Below are positions 10,519 through 23,460 of a stretch of DNA of 64,000 nucleotides, in pieces. The position numbers and the translations under genes are program-made. The stretch is from Triglochin maritima. Its lineage: Eukaryota > Streptophyta > Magnoliopsida > Alismatales > Juncaginaceae. Where the stretch lies: contig OY821771.1 in NCBI GenBank assembly GCA_963682175.1, forward strand, positions 38,460,201 through 38,524,200. The letters are read 5' to 3'. Numbering within the stretch: the first letter of the stretch is position 1; every line of letters begins with the position of its first letter. The notes beneath the pieces are model-generated. The model was not told where the DNA came from. It did no database searches and saw only the letters and a list, made by a program, of their open reading frames with translations.

Positions 10519-11812
10519 ATATATATAACAAGTCAATTCCAATGAGCATAGCCAAGGAATTTCTCTCCCAATCGTCGAAAGTTGAATTCGAGCTTGGTGG
10601 AAGTTTGTCGAATCTCCAATGACCTCCTGTGACGTCTAGTAGTTGTCAAATTACTAATGGTTTGTTTAAATTATAATAGAGTTAATGTCATGAATATCTA
10701 ATGTTTATGGGTGTAAGTGGGGTGGGGCGGGTTTTTGCCCCACCGCTACCCGCCTTACTTAAGTTAAGCAGGTAAGCGAGGCATGACGGGGCAAAAACAA
10801 ACCGTTACCCGCCCCACCTATGGTGGATTGAGCGAGACAAGGCGAGTTTGGTGGGTTATTTTTGACCTTTTAGATTTTATCCTAATAAAAACAAAAATAA
10901 AAAAATTGAGATCTTATCTTACCTGATGTTTACAAAAAGGAAAGAATCAAAGATATAAGTAAGAAATGTGAGTAGCAAAATTAAACAAATAGTATACAAC
11001 TCTAGAGAACCATGTAAATGCTCATGAACACACAACTTCCAAATCACATTTTATTTTATTATAAAACTTGGGATTGTCATTTCACATAACAAATCCCAAC
11101 AAACAACATACTTTGGTAAGGTTGAGTGTGATACTGTGAGTGGTTGCGGGTTTGGTCGGGTTTTGGGTCTTGTAGATGGGTTTTCTGGGTTATTGGGTTA
11201 GGCGGGTTGCGGGTTATGTGGGGTGGGTTGCAAGAAAATCGCAACTCACCCAGCTTATTAGGCGGGTCGTGCGGGTGACGGGTTGGCGGGTAGAATTTTT
11301 AGTCCATTACTCACATTAGGTAGGGCGGCAAGTCAAACCCGCTCTATTTACAACCCTACTAATGTTACTAAACAATGTGATTTGCTTACAATAATAATTA
11401 AGTTCGAATATGATCTAGTTGCATGACATAATGAAATTTTGTTTTGAGTAAACTACTTGCAATACACTAAACATGTCTTAAATTCATAAGAAAATTCCTC
11501 CCAACTCAAGGATTATACAACAAAGCCACAAAAACACAAGGAGGAACCTATTGGTACTGGAAAAGATTGCAATGGGGATTTCTCTCTTCATCCATACACC
11601 TCCATCACTCTCAACATTTACATACACCATCCGCCATTATCGTTACACTAAATTTGTCTCCAAGCACAAGGACAACCTACTAAACTCTTTTTTTCTTACT
11701 ATATCTTATCTCATTTTAGATCCTGAACATGAGAATGTAATTGATACGACTCTTATTTAAGAAAGAGTCAAAACTCCAAAAAATGGGAAGAATAAGAAGA
11801 GGATATATATGT
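10519..11812. repeat. Duplicated backbone segment, part 1 (copy A)
   Basis: It aligns over its whole length with 55845-57109, including the hAT element in the middle at the same site. Both copies share CCAAGGAATTTCTCTCC near the start and GGGAAGAATAAGAAGAGG at the end. No gene is recognised in it. Confidence 0.88.
10706..11358. mobile_element. Non-autonomous hAT transposon, 653 bp
   Basis: Exact 8-bp target duplications CTAATGTT lie at 10698-10705 and 11359-11366. Terminal inverted repeats are TATGGGTGTAAGTGG on the left and, read in reverse complement, TAGGGTTGTAAATAG on the right. The interior is GC-rich (GCGGGT runs) with no coding capacity. The same insertion is present at 56035-56665. 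Confidence 0.88.
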
Positions 11813-11889
11813 CCATTATTCGAGAAAATGATAGACTCCATAATCACGAAAGATATCGAAGATGAATAAATTAAGGATAACTTGTAATT

Positions 11890-12100
11890 TGTTATAAAAT
11901 AAATATACATGGAACAAAGAAGATAAGATTTGGGGAAAATATTTGTAGTATTTCATCATCACTAAAAGTATTACAATGATCTCCTATTTATAGGCTATAA
12001 GAGGCAAATGAAAGGGTGTATGTTATAAGAGTAATGAGAAGGTGAGAGGTTGATGGAGTTATGGGAGGAGAATGTGAAGCATCCATAATGTTTCACAACA
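11890..12100 (-). repeat. 3' LTR of copia copy 1
   Basis: Starts TGTTATAAAATAAA and ends TTTCACAACA in plus orientation; direct repeat of 17089-17301. Confidence 0.9.
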
Positions 12101-12230
12101 CTCCAATTTGGATCTTCACCTTTATACGCTAGGGATGTTGCCTCGTTAAAAACCTTACCAAAAAAAACCCGATGGGATATAAACTTGATGAAGGAAAAAA
12201 GAGTGCAGCGCGTATGATGCTCCCCTCACT

Positions 12231-12455
12231 TCAACATATATTCTTCAAACGACGAACACCAAATTTGAAGACAAACTTCTTAAAGATTTTGGTGGCCAAT
12301 GACTTTGTAAATAAATCCGCCAAATTCTCGCTTGATTGGATCTGATCAGTTGTCACTTGATTGGTCTCCCTCATTAAAAACCTTACTAAGTAAAACCCTG
12401 TGGGATCAAAACTTGGTGAAAGGAAAAGATTGCACCGTATAATTCTCCCCCTCAA
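12231..12455 (-). pseudogene. Copia RNase H C-terminal remnant
   Basis: The minus strand encodes QVTTDQIQSSENLADLFTKS followed by a KFGVRRLK-type end, the conserved C-terminus of plant copia polyproteins. It lies just upstream of the 3' LTR, as expected. Everything upstream that should encode RT and integrase is degraded. Confidence 0.8.
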
Positions 12456-12665
12456 TTCAACATACGTTTATAACACTCCCTTAGATAATACGCGTTATGT
12501 TTATGTCTCGTTAAAAACATTGCCACAAAACCCTGTGGGAAAAGTAGCTAAGTAAAAGAGTGCATAACATACGCTAACAAAATTGCACAAGTTGACTCAT
12601 TAAAAACCTTTAACCAATAAAACCTTTTAGGAAAAAAATGGAAAAAAAGAAAAAAGTGCAACTAC

Positions 12666-12712
12666 AAACCTTCCGGGCTTTATCCTTCAGGGATATCCGT
12701 CCTTCAGGGACG
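12666..12712 (-). repeat. Mini-hairpin cluster in copia copy 1
   Basis: Three adjacent units on the plus strand are AAACC-TTCCG-GGCTT (one mismatch), TATCC-TTCAG-GGATA at 12681-12695 and CGTCC-TTCAG-GGACG at 12698-12712. In the sense (minus) strand the loops read CNGAA. Confidence 0.85.
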
Positions 12713-13340
12713 ATAAATACAAATCCGCTCCCCATGATTCGTAGTTTACCAAACTTACGAATATATTTTACGAAGTCCTTAAATACATGATAATTTAACA
12801 GATTTAATGAATATTTACTATATTTCACTTAGATAATAAGATTGTGACATATGTTTGCGTAATTTTTTTCGAATAATATGCTGGGAGTAACACAAATTGT
12901 GGTAACTTTTGCAAAATATGAATATGTTACCCCAAAAGATATTACTTGTGGACAATTTAAAGATGTCTCATAATTATATTGATGACATAGCGATATGAGA
13001 ATGTAAGAATCAATAACTGATTCACCAACTTACATAAAGTTGTAATGACTCCACGTAATGACACCAAGATTTGTGATAATGATTGATGTGTATTGGACAT
13101 GTAGGAAACATCACTAATATAAATCTTTGTCGCATTACTAGAAATTTGTAGATCCTTGAACGTCATATAAATATTTTAGAAAAACGTTTACTGTGAACAT
13201 GATAATGAACTTCAGGTCCTATAAAAATTGGATCTTTGTCGATATACAATAGATGTCCTTTGTTAATGTGTTTTCAAGATGAGAATTTAGTAGAATATTT
13301 TTCTTCAATATTCCCTTTCTACAATTGAATCATTGTACCA

Positions 13341-13376
13341 ATTCTCTTCTGGAGAATGTTCGAACTTCAGGTCGAA
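13341..13376 (-). repeat. Mini-hairpin pair in copia copy 1
   Basis: ATTCTC-TTCTG-GAGAAT is followed by TTCG(A)AC-TTCAG-GTCGAA, which has one bulged A. Loop sequence and orientation match the other units. Confidence 0.8.
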
Positions 13377-14268
13377 AAACAATTGGTTTATCTCTAGTCA
13401 TTTATTTAAAAATCCGTCATTTAAATATTTCACAGTTTTTCAAAAACTCTGTTGGAGGCCCTATGACATCAAGTCATATGCATATAATAAATAATAGTAA
13501 ATTTTGTTATTGGGTGAAACATGTGGACGACTAAGATCAACTTCGTATCATTCTTCAGGATGACTTTGATTGAAGAGGTTTATGCACATCTTACTTGTTT
13601 CTTCATATAGTGATCTTTGTATAGTGCATCTTTTGATTATTGTTTATTTTATAATATACTTTGTCATCTTTGTCCTTCAGGGACTCTCATATAAGTACCA
13701 ATATTAAGTGACTTATAAAACTTTGAAGTCACAACATATCTTATATGCATATCATATTGATCATGTAAAGAACGTATTATCAATATTACGAGAGAATGAG
13801 TAACATCACGTTAGATGTTGGGTCTTGTGAATACCTTTATATTACTTCTCGCTTTATAATGTATCACATTGTTATTGTGATTTCTATTTGTATCATTCAG
13901 GGATATAATTTCAAAAATCAGGACTACAAGTCCAAATAATATATTTATTCAGCGAGTTTATTTTATATTGTTCGCCTTCTTTTGTTTATATCAAATACAA
14001 ATGCCTCTCACATTCTTATAATATCATAGGTTTTGGATCCAATTTTTCTCTTGATATAGCATGCTATTAAGAAGGCGAATGAATTGTCGACAATAATTTT
14101 AATAATTATTTAATATCTCTCGTATCAACATATATAGTTGATTGCAAGTTTTACGTCAATAATAATCAAATCCTCATCGTTTCCCAAAATTTTAGGATTT
14201 CACCGTTCTGTATCCCCGTAATTTCATTAGTCTTTTGTTTAGCAACTGCATTTATTTTTACGGGCTAA

Positions 14269-14298
14269 TATTCTTCAGGAATAACCTCTTCAAGAGGT
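14269..14298 (-). repeat. Two abutting 15-base mini-hairpins in copia copy 1
   Basis: TATTC-TTCAG-GAATA is joined directly to ACCTC-TTCAA-GAGGT. The same pair is at 26254-26283 and, inverted, at 63216-63245. Confidence 0.88.
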
Positions 14299-16260
14299 GC
14301 AATGAGAATGACTAACTTTTATTTCATTTCCACAAATAATGTATGTTATGGTCGACGCTTCTGGCGTAGGTTGAGCTCAAATATATTTTATCATATATGT
14401 GGACATCTCCACTTTATATTATGTGGTTTATGTCTAGTAATATAAGGCTTAGTCGCTCTTTTGTGATCAATAAAAATGTACGACAATTACTTGCTAGATA
14501 TTGCAAGATAATGATTTTATGAACTTCAGGTTCAACAATACTTGTACGTATATTCTCTTATGAACTTCAGGTTCAATATAGTACATTTTCATGACATTCT
14601 TTAAGCTTCTAGCTTCTCCCCCTAATGCCAGAAAATGTACATCATATATATATGATTATTGGATTGGACAATAAAACTTAGCCCTTCAGGAGATTTAAAT
14701 CGCAGGAGAGAAACAATTTATTCATTATTGTACAAGTAAAGTAGGGGAAGATTCATAACATGATGTATATCAACCATAAAAATTAATGAATAATATTAGC
14801 AGGTATATATGCACATTAATTTATCATATATAAATTTTAAGATCCTATAATGATCAATATTGAGAGATATTTTAAAAATAGAGGGACTCTCATTTTATTG
14901 TGCAAATCGGTCGACAAATTTGACCTTATTTTGGTCGTGATAGAAGTCAACAAAATTATCTAAAGCTTTACAAAAACAATACCAATGATGACATCCATAA
15001 TTAATATAAGAGATAATTTTATTTAGGCACTTCTGGGCATGTTTTGTCTCTTTGATGTCATCTTTATTTCATACTTCTTATTTGCACAAATTTTAGTGCA
15101 CTGCTTATGCTCTTGTTTTCACGATACTACTTGTAATGTGTGCTTCGGACACACCAAAAAATAAACAAGAAATGTATCGTAATTTTCCAACAACTCTCAT
15201 GACCTTCAATCAATAGTGATGCATAACCCAAAAAAGTATTAAGTCATTAATTGTTAAAGTGATCAATAAAATATATTTTTTCTTTTACTACTAATCTATA
15301 TATATCTATGAACTTCTGGTCATAAGGTTTGATTTAGAGATCGACGTGCATTTTTACTCAATTAGCTATTTGCACGTCGTTTAGATGGTCATATGAATCC
15401 ATCAAAGATTATCATAAAATTTCATAACCCTCTTTAAATGAATAATCTTCAAATCTTGGTATAGTAACATTTTATGAATATTAAGATATTCGCCTTCTGG
15501 GCAAATGTATATCATTTTCAATAACATTGATCACTTGTAACATGGTGATTCAAATTCCACTATAATGTAGCACATTGTACTATATATATACATCAAGATG
15601 GATATTATGTTCTCACGAGATGAATGCTCGTAACAACAAGTAACAATCACATACTTGAACCACTTTACAAAAACTCTTTTAATGAACATGATATTAAGAA
15701 TTCATATAACTTATACTGAGCAAGTGAATCGATACAAAGTTGCATGAGATATATATCATTTAATTTTAAAAGCACTATTAAATATGTAAATATTTTCTTT
15801 TCATGCTTCATTGGATCGAGAAATCATGAAATTTTGATCAACAAGTCGATGTTTTGTCCAACCACAAAAACAAACATGAGATTAAATCATAATACTTTTA
15901 AAATCATTTAAACAAATAGGATAGCAAAAGAAAATCACAACCTCCATTTTATCTTGATTTGATGCTTCTTTCTTTGGTCATTGATATTTTAAAAGGCAAT
16001 GAGTTGGGTTCAACATCCATAATCCATGATAACACGTCATTCTTACTTGTTAATTTTGATACATCACATGATCATTAACAACTATTTCGAGCATTCATCC
16101 AGAATAGATAATCATGTGGTTAATTAACATAGATCAAATCAAACATATCAAACACAATCGCAAAGAATATGCATATCCTAAATAATAAAAAACCTTATGA
16201 GTTATGAAGGTATTATCTACAACAAGATTAAATTTATCACCATTACAGAAAGAGTCAAAA

Positions 16261-16262
16261 TA

Positions 16263-16309
<47 letters not shown>
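16261..16309. repeat. (AAT)n microsatellite
   Basis: About 15 uninterrupted AAT/ATA triplets inside copia copy 1. Confidence 0.95.
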
Positions 16310-16311
<2 letters not shown>

Positions 16312-17088
16312 GTGTAATTGTTTGGTTACCATCCGTCCAAAAATCCCATAACTTTTCTATGTTATAGAATTAGAGCTAAAAAGAAAACAAACAGTTCCAA
16401 GTCTATTAACAATTAAAACTTGACTACCAAATGTGGGAAAATTAACTCCCACGTAAACAAACCCTTTGAAATTTTCCGAAATCTTATTAGGAAAAATTTC
16501 AACCATTACTAATTTCCAAATTCTAACTTTTAATTTTTCTAATACCAATACAATTTTACAACAAAAGAAGACAGTTATTCACACAAGTTCCAGCATAAAA
16601 TAAAATTCCAAAATTAAGTAAATAGTAGCAGAAATCTTCTAACATCGTATCTAGATTTTGTCTTGCAAAGGATTCACGAGAAGACCAAGTTGGAAATCAA
16701 ATGTAAAAATTCCATGTAATAATAGTTGCTCTCAAAGTCTTCAACAACTTAAGTCAGAAACATTAAAATTATTAAAACAAGTCTAAATCAAGTTGTATTC
16801 TATAATTACTAAAACATGAAGAATATATCTTGTAGGAGAATCGGGAAAGTGTGCAACGTGCCGTTCCAAAATGCTTGATTTTTTATAACATGATTTCTTT
16901 ATTTATCATGATGGAATCACCTTTCTAATGTTTGTTTTTTTAATGATCAAAACAAATAATTTTTGACAGGCAAACAGGAGAAATTATGTATGTGACCACG
17001 AGAATCAAAACATGAATTTGTTACCTTGAGGCTTGAGTGAACACCAAAGGTTTTAGTTGGTAACAGTAGAACCTTCGTGTTGATAACA

Positions 17089-17301
17089 TGTTATAAAATA
17101 AATATACATGGAACAAAGAAGATAAAGATTTGGGGAAGAATATTTGTAGTATTTCATCGTCACTAAAAGTATTACAATGGTCTCTTATTTATAGGCTATA
17201 GGAGGCAAATGAAAGGGTGCATGTTACAAGAGTAATGAGAATGTGAGAGGTTGATGGAGTTATGAGAGGAGAAGGTGAAGCATCTATAAGGTTTCACAAT
17301 A
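17089..17301 (-). repeat. 5' LTR of copia copy 1
   Basis: Direct repeat of 11890-12100; the last bases CACAATA carry one C-to-T change from CACAACA. Confidence 0.9.
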
Positions 17302-17377
17302 TAATTGGATTAAATCACATTTTTTTGCTTTCAAGAACATATGCATATATATTTATACAAACTTGTGGTTATAAGGC

Positions 17378-18556
17378 CATACCGGTAGATTTAAGTTATA
17401 CCATGTGGTTATAAGGCCATCCTTAACAGATGGCCAGACTAGGTAGGGTCGGGTTGACCTCAGCCCCCTTAATGGAGGGGCAACCCAAAATTGGTTTGGA
17501 TACGTGGTCAACTCCGGTTGGTTAATTTTTTGTAATAAAATATTAAAAATTAATTTTTAAATATGTTTAATAATATTTTATTGATATATATATATATATA
17601 TATATTTAAAAATAATTAGAATTATTTTTTGAAAATTAAAACAGATAGCAAAATACCCTATATTTTTTTCCCATCTATGTCATTTGGAGATCAATCTTAT
17701 ATAAGAAAATAAAAATTAAAAAAATTAAAAAAATAAAAAACATATTTCCAGAATAAAAGATTTGAAGAAAAGGATTTAAAATGTCTTTCAAATAAATATA
17801 TTAACATTATTAACTATTATCAATATTAAAAAATAGGTAAATTATTTAATTGATATGATTATTTAATTTCTGAAAATTAAAACAAAATGTAAATAATTTG
17901 GAGGAGAGAGAGTGTTGAAAGTGAGGTTAAGGTAAAAGAGTGAAAAATGAGTTGAGTTGTGGGTTGTATAGTGTCTTTTGCAGACGTGGTGGAAAGAGAA
18001 ATTGAGTTGAGAGGAGTGGGGCAGGATTTTGGATTGGGAATGGGATGCTCTAAACCTCGTGTGCTCTTACCCGGTAGGCTAGCTTTTAGGTTAAGTTCAC
18101 ACATGATACATTTTTTTTCTCTTGATAAAGTTTAAAGTAATCCTATGCTCTTATAGAGTATTGTCTATTTGGTCGACAACCAACCAGTAGACACTAGCGC
18201 CACATGTAGGAAGATTGTTATTCTGTGGAATTGAGCCACCGTTTGTTACTTGTAAATGCTTGCTTCGTTACTGTTGGAATCATTCGACCAATTATACCTG
18301 ACAATCGACTGTATCTACTTGAATCCACACGTTGAGGATTGGTATCGGCATACGTCTCTCTTTTTTGTTGTTCTTCTCAATTTTGAACTTCAATTTTTTA
18401 CTTCTTGGTCAATTATCTAATTAGTTGCCTACAACAAATACAAGCTTAATTTACGGTAAATCCCAAATTACAATAGATTTGAAATACAGTCCCACAGACC
18501 TGTCACGAGGCTCGGATGAGTATCTAAGCAAAAAAGAAATTAAAATAATAATCATT
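17378..18556. repeat. Duplicated backbone segment, part 2 (copy A)
   Basis: It matches 58355-58834 and then 60040-60114. Shared stretches include GGTAGATTTAAGTTATACCA, GGTCGACAACCAACCA and the end GTATCTAAGCAAAAAAGAAA. Copy A carries a MITE (17415-18052) that copy B lacks; copy B carries other sequence at 58835-60039. Confidence 0.85.
17415..18052. mobile_element. PIF/Harbinger-like MITE, 638 bp
   Basis: Three-base duplications TAA lie at 17412-17414 and 18053-18055, and the ends GGCCATCC and (reverse complement) GAGCATCC are inverted. The paralogous position at about 58385 reads straight through as an empty site, which confirms the boundaries. The interior is AT-rich and non-coding. Confidence 0.75.
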
Positions 18557-18720
18557 AACCTTATTTTAATTTTAAATTTGATGTCGTTTGGCGCGGCACT
18601 AACGACGTGAGCTGGAGACTAACCACAATCCACAAGTGTATATGAGTAAAATAAGCACGAAACACTGGCATCAAACCAATTTTCTGAAAATATTGATGAG
18701 TAGAAATCCAATTTCACTGT

Positions 18721-18950
18721 TTAATTTATACGAGCACATAAGCAAAAAAAAAAACACATCCTTAAATATCTTAAGGTAGCTGGGGATGAGGAAGCGTTCC
18801 AGAAGTAGTCATGAGGGTCTACCTTTCCTTTCACAATCGACAACCTGTCGAAGTTGCCCTTGAAATACCTCTCTCTCCAAACTCTAGCCTTGAGATAATC
18901 CTTTGCATTGATGTATGCTCTCCTAGGAAATCTCTGATCCAATTAATTTG
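18721..18950 (-). pseudogene. C-terminal fragment of a BBE-like FAD oxidase
   Basis: The minus strand encodes PRRAYINAKDYLKARVWRER, YFKGNFDRLSIVKGKVDPHD and YFWNASSSP. This corresponds to the last 60 or so residues of the intact gene at 33235-36686 (NPRGAYINVRDLDMG ... VDPGNYFWHEQSIP). No FAD-binding part is found upstream on this strand (18951-19996). Some residues between YIN and ARVW are lost. It is a dead fragment lying just beyond the duplicated backbone segment, so the duplication may have included a BBE tail. Confidence 0.85.
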
Positions 18951-19996
18951 TCTTTTTGAAATGTTTACGTTGTCATTTGGTTAGTATATTAGCAAGAAGT
19001 AGTTATGTTATCACCCACAGTCCATTGAGGAAGTAGTAGTATCGGAATCTCGCCTTGTGATTCCAATTTGAGCAGCAAGGTTATCCACAATCTCTGCTAC
19101 TCTTGACTGTGTTAAGTAGCGGAGCCACGTTAAGGGCAGGTGCCCCCAGATTTTAAAAAAAATCCCAATTTTTTTTAATTCAATCCCACTTATGTTAGTG
19201 TAGTATATTGAAGCTATGGTATAATTGGTTAATTGTGGTTTAATTTGGGGTTTGAAACGAATCAAGATAAAATTTAGATAAAATTGATTTTAAAGTCAAA
19301 TTGATTGAGATTTTGAAGTTCTTTTTAACGACTACATTTGGAAGATATCCAAAAAAGCTATAATCTTTTGGACTTGTATTATTGTGTAAGTTTGATAATT
19401 TTTTAGTTGAAAATGATCATTGCATAGATTTTAGTCAAGTATCGTGGATGTTTGAGATTTAACTTTTTTATTATAATGTGCAATCTTATTTTTCTAGTAC
19501 AGTTATACTTATTGACATATATATTTCACTGTGATACTGTCGAGTTCGTTTGTTGATTAAAAATGGAATGAAAACACAAAATAAACTAGCATGTATATGA
19601 AACTTATTCATCAAAATCATTCTATACATAAGAGTCGTAGAATGAATAATAAATCATAAACTTGCAATTTCATGAACAAAAAAGCAACGAGCATAAATAG
19701 TAACAATTGTTACAAAAAAAATACTTATACACTATTGTGTTCTCTCTATTTGTCTAGATTTTATCAATCTTAAACTTAAAAACAAACATAGTCAATAAAT
19801 CTTCCCAAACCACATGCTTTGTGTTTGGATATTGAAATTTGAGTTGTAAGGGAAAAAAACAACTTAACTGATGTGTCGTGTTTTATAGTTGTAATTTTTT
19901 TTTGATGTTTGAATTTTAATGTATTCAAGTTTGGGAAAATGTTTAAAATAGGAAGGATATTTTCAATTTTTTATCTTTTAATTAATTAATTAATTT
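18951..19996. other. Non-coding AT-rich stretch
   Basis: No gene is recognised. Near 19119 the sequence GCGGAGCCACGTTAAGGG resembles a hAT terminus, but no partner end or target duplication was found. A short (TTAA)n run sits at about 19980-19995. Confidence 0.5.
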
Positions 19997-20658
19997 TTAA
20001 AATATTATCTTTAAGTTGTGATCCTCTGAAAAAAAATTGTCTTTCAGGGTTGCATCCCACCCAAATTTTTTCTTCGGGATCCAACCCTGGCTGTGTTGGA
20101 TGACCAGTGAGAAACATATGCATCTCTTTCCGTCTATCCACATCGATATCAGATGCCGCAACGTATCGAGGTAAAACCCATTCTGACTGAAACCAGCAAT
20201 GATGGAATTCCAAGAGACAACGATCTTTATCTCTCCTATGCCATCAAAGAACTTCAGAGCGTTTTGCACGTCCCCTTTCTGAGCATATCCCGAGATCATG
20301 GTGTTCCACGAGACCACATCTTTCTTTGGCATCCGGAGGAACAACTTCGGAGCTTCATCCATCTTTCCGCACTGAGGGTAGCCCGAAATCATCGTGTTCC
20401 AGCAAACGACATCCGGAACACCAACTCCGTCAAAAATTCTCTCGACCTCTGCACGTACCCATTGAGCAACGCCGTCTGTGCTGGAACATTCTTGCAAGGC
20501 ATTGTTGCCAACACTTGTTTAGCTTCGTGAAGCCTCCCAGCAAGAACGTACCCGTCTATTATCATCGTCCAAGTGGTGGAATTCCTCTCCGGCATTTCCT
20601 CAAACAACTTCAAAGCCTCGTCGAACCTGAGGGCATGGGTGTATCCAGTGATCATGGC

Positions 20659-20979
20659 CAGGGCCGTCTCGGAAAATTTTGAGGCCCTGTGCGAAAATCA
20701 ACAACGAGGCTTCTAAATTTGAAAAAAAATTGTCCTCCTAGTTTAAATAATAAAAATTTCACTAACTTAATGCAATATTAATAGAATTTTTTTGTCCTCT
20801 TAGCAATATTTGAGACAAATTTATCAATGTTTATGTGCTATTTATGTGTTAACATTAAATTTTTTTGCAACCTAATAAGCCCATGTACATAATTTTTTTT
20901 TTGAGGCCCCTTTAAAATGAAGCCCAGAATGAGGCCCAGAGCAGTAGCTCATCCTGCTCCTGCTATTGGGCCGGGCCTG
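20659..20979. mobile_element. hAT-type MITE, 321 bp, inside the PPR pseudogene
   Basis: The 8-bp target duplication ATCATGGC lies at 20651-20658 and 20980-20987. The left end is CAGGGCCGTCTC and the right end in reverse complement is CAGGCCCGGCCC. The interior is AT-rich and non-coding. Confidence 0.9.
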
Positions 20980-21274
20980 ATCATGGCATTCCAGGCAACG
21001 ACATTCTTGGTAGGAATTTATAAGGATGGTGTAGGTGAAGTCGTCCCGGAAACAGGATGGGATGTTGGAGTGGAAGAAGTGGGATGTCTCTTCGCCGAGG
21101 CCGTTGCGCGCGTACACCGCAAGCATCGCGTTGTAGGACACGCTAGTGCGTAATCCGGACGGGATGCCTTCGAACAGAAGCCTCGCTTCGTCCACCCGGC
21201 CGTTGTGTCCGTACGTCGACACCATGGCGTTGTAGGAGACGCCGTTGCGACGCCGCATGTCGCGGAAGACTACG

Positions 21275-23460
21275 TGTAACATCCCGAAACAGCGGAAAAT
21301 TTAAAAATTCTAATCAAGACACAAGAACTCAATAATCAAGACGAGACTGTTACTTCTCATAAACAAATAGCGGTGCACCAAAATTACATCAGAGTTTGTC
21401 AAATAATACATGATTACAACAAAGCGACAACAGAAGATAGAACGTAATCATGCCGACCTCAGCAGTCCGAGAAGAGGGTCCGACTCCAAAATGCGCGTGC
21501 CCGCCGATCACCACCCCACTGGACCTACTGCGATCCTGAAAATATAAACAACAATGCCTGAGTTTCCAGAAAGAAACCCCGTATGCCAACTCACCTACAT
21601 GCATGCATTACATAATGAACCTATCATACTAGTATTATGTCATGGCATCGACAGAAAGGAAAACAGTTCCCCCGAAGGGTAAAACAGGACATCAGTCCGA
21701 CAATCAACAACGAGTCTCCTGAGGAGACCTACTGCAGGCACATGCAGCCTTACAGCACGCGACATCGCGCCCCCCACACGCAGCTACACTACACAAGGGT
21801 TCGGCAGGGAGCCTCTGTCACGCCTGCGCGCCGATAGAATACAGATCTGCAAATCTCAGTGGTCGGAGCCACAGGGACCAACGGGGCCGTCGCCCGGAAG
21901 GTATAACAACAACATCTCGGTAGGTGCCCAGCCGAGGAAAACAACATAGCCGGAACAGCCTCGGCCCAACAATCATCATCGCTGGCACAACCTCGGCGGC
22001 ATCACCGGCACAGCATCGGTGGTCCATCACAACGTCCGGCACAGCATCGGACGGGTCCAGACCGAAGTCTGCCAGGTCATCAGGCTCCTCGAGCCGCGAA
22101 CACCAACCGCGTCGCTATAAAAGCAGGGCAGCGACCTCCGTAGCCCGTGGGCCGGTAGTCACCTCACTTAACGCCAGTTGCGTGCCCGCACAACATCAAC
22201 ACTGGGATCCGCGATCCCTCAGGCCTGCTATACTACAAGGTGCCAACAATCATCTCAAAAGTCACGGTCCATACATGGAGGTGACGCGTCCCGAACACCC
22301 ACACTCTTCCCAACGGAGGTCCCTGGGCAGGCACGCATCACGCGCCCACCGTCACCTTCCGGCTCACGCACAAGGCGAGGACACGGGTTTCCGTGGACAA
22401 AGTTGGCGTTCAAAAAGGGAACCAGGAATTTTGTCCTGGGCCCAAACGGTCGACCGGAAGAGGTGATTCGGTCGACCGGTTCCAGAAAGGAATCGGTCGA
22501 CCGTATTCCTAAAACGGTCTACCGCTGCGCTCAAAACAGAACCCCCAACGGTCGAACAAAGGTCTAAAACCGGTCGACCGAACGAGGTCAAAATCCGGAG
22601 TCTGGTCAACATTAAATTCAACTCTATCGGTCGACCGACTCAGGGGTCTCGGTCGACCGAAAACAGACAGGGTCAACCTATTATTCTAAGTCATATAATC
22701 GGTCGAACGCAAACCTCCAACGGTCGAACAACAAACGATCGGTCGAACGTCACATGAAATCGGTCGAACAAATCATGCATAACTAACAGGTACACTTAAG
22801 TTCCGGTCGAACAAAACAAGGACCGGTCGACCGACAACAGGCAGAAAAATCCCAACTCACCAGCAATAATGCACTACCGGTCGACCGCCACAAGGCATCG
22901 TTCGACCGGTGAAGGTTAAAGTCGGGCAAACAGTGCTAAAACGGTCGACCGCCCGAAGGATCCGGTCGACCGTTGGTCGTCTTCAACCTCGCGCCAGCCG
23001 AGGTTTTACGAAGAAACGCGTCGCCGGAGAGGTCTCCGACCTCCCCCGACTCGACCAACGCATCCCTCCCATGAGGGTTAACAAACAAACCACACTAAGG
23101 AGCGGCATACCTCAACCAACGACGACGAAATGCCGGAGCTCGCTCACGCACGTCGCCTCCAGTAGACCTCGAGCACGCGCCGCGCCTCCTCTGGACGTCC
23201 GACCTCCGCCCGCGCGTCGTCCTCGTCTCCTCCGATCGGTGCCTCAGCTGGAAGAAGGAGAAGAAGGATGAAATGGAGAGAATGAGAGAGAGAGAGAGAG
23301 AAAAAAAAAACGCGTTTTAAACCCCCAACCCATCTCTCCGCTACAGTAACCCGCAACACTACACCTCTCACCCATCACCAGACCACTGTAGCCCGCCTCT
23401 TCCCCATGCAAAACCTCCTTAATCTCCATTAACCCTCTAATCACCGTTTGGGTTCTAACA
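21275..23460. mobile_element. Solo Ty3/gypsy LTR, 2186 bp, inside the PPR pseudogene
   Basis: It starts TGTAACATCCC and ends TTCTAACA, and matches the Ty3 LTR at 3030-3164 plus 8483-10518. The target duplications are CTACG (21270-21274) and CTGCG (23461-23465), one mismatch apart. It contains a GGTCGACC-type array at about 22440-22970. No internal domain remains, so it arose by LTR-LTR recombination. Confidence 0.92.

Larger units (their letters stand above)
11890..17301 (-). mobile_element. Copia LTR retrotransposon, gene-poor, copy 1
   Basis: LTRs of about 211-213 bp lie at 11890-12100 and 17089-17301, with TSD TAATT at 11885-11889 and 17302-17306. Next to the upstream LTR the minus strand reads TTATCAACACGAAGG as primer-binding site. 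The 5-kb interior has no long frame. Only the C-terminal end of copia RNase H (12231-12455) is readable. The interior aligns with copies 2 (23787-29499) and 3 (60115-64000) and is studded with 15-base mini-hairpins. Confidence 0.9.

Noticed and set aside
19119..19160. GCGGAGCCACGTTAAGGG resembling a hAT end
   Set aside because: No second end or 8-bp duplication could be found.
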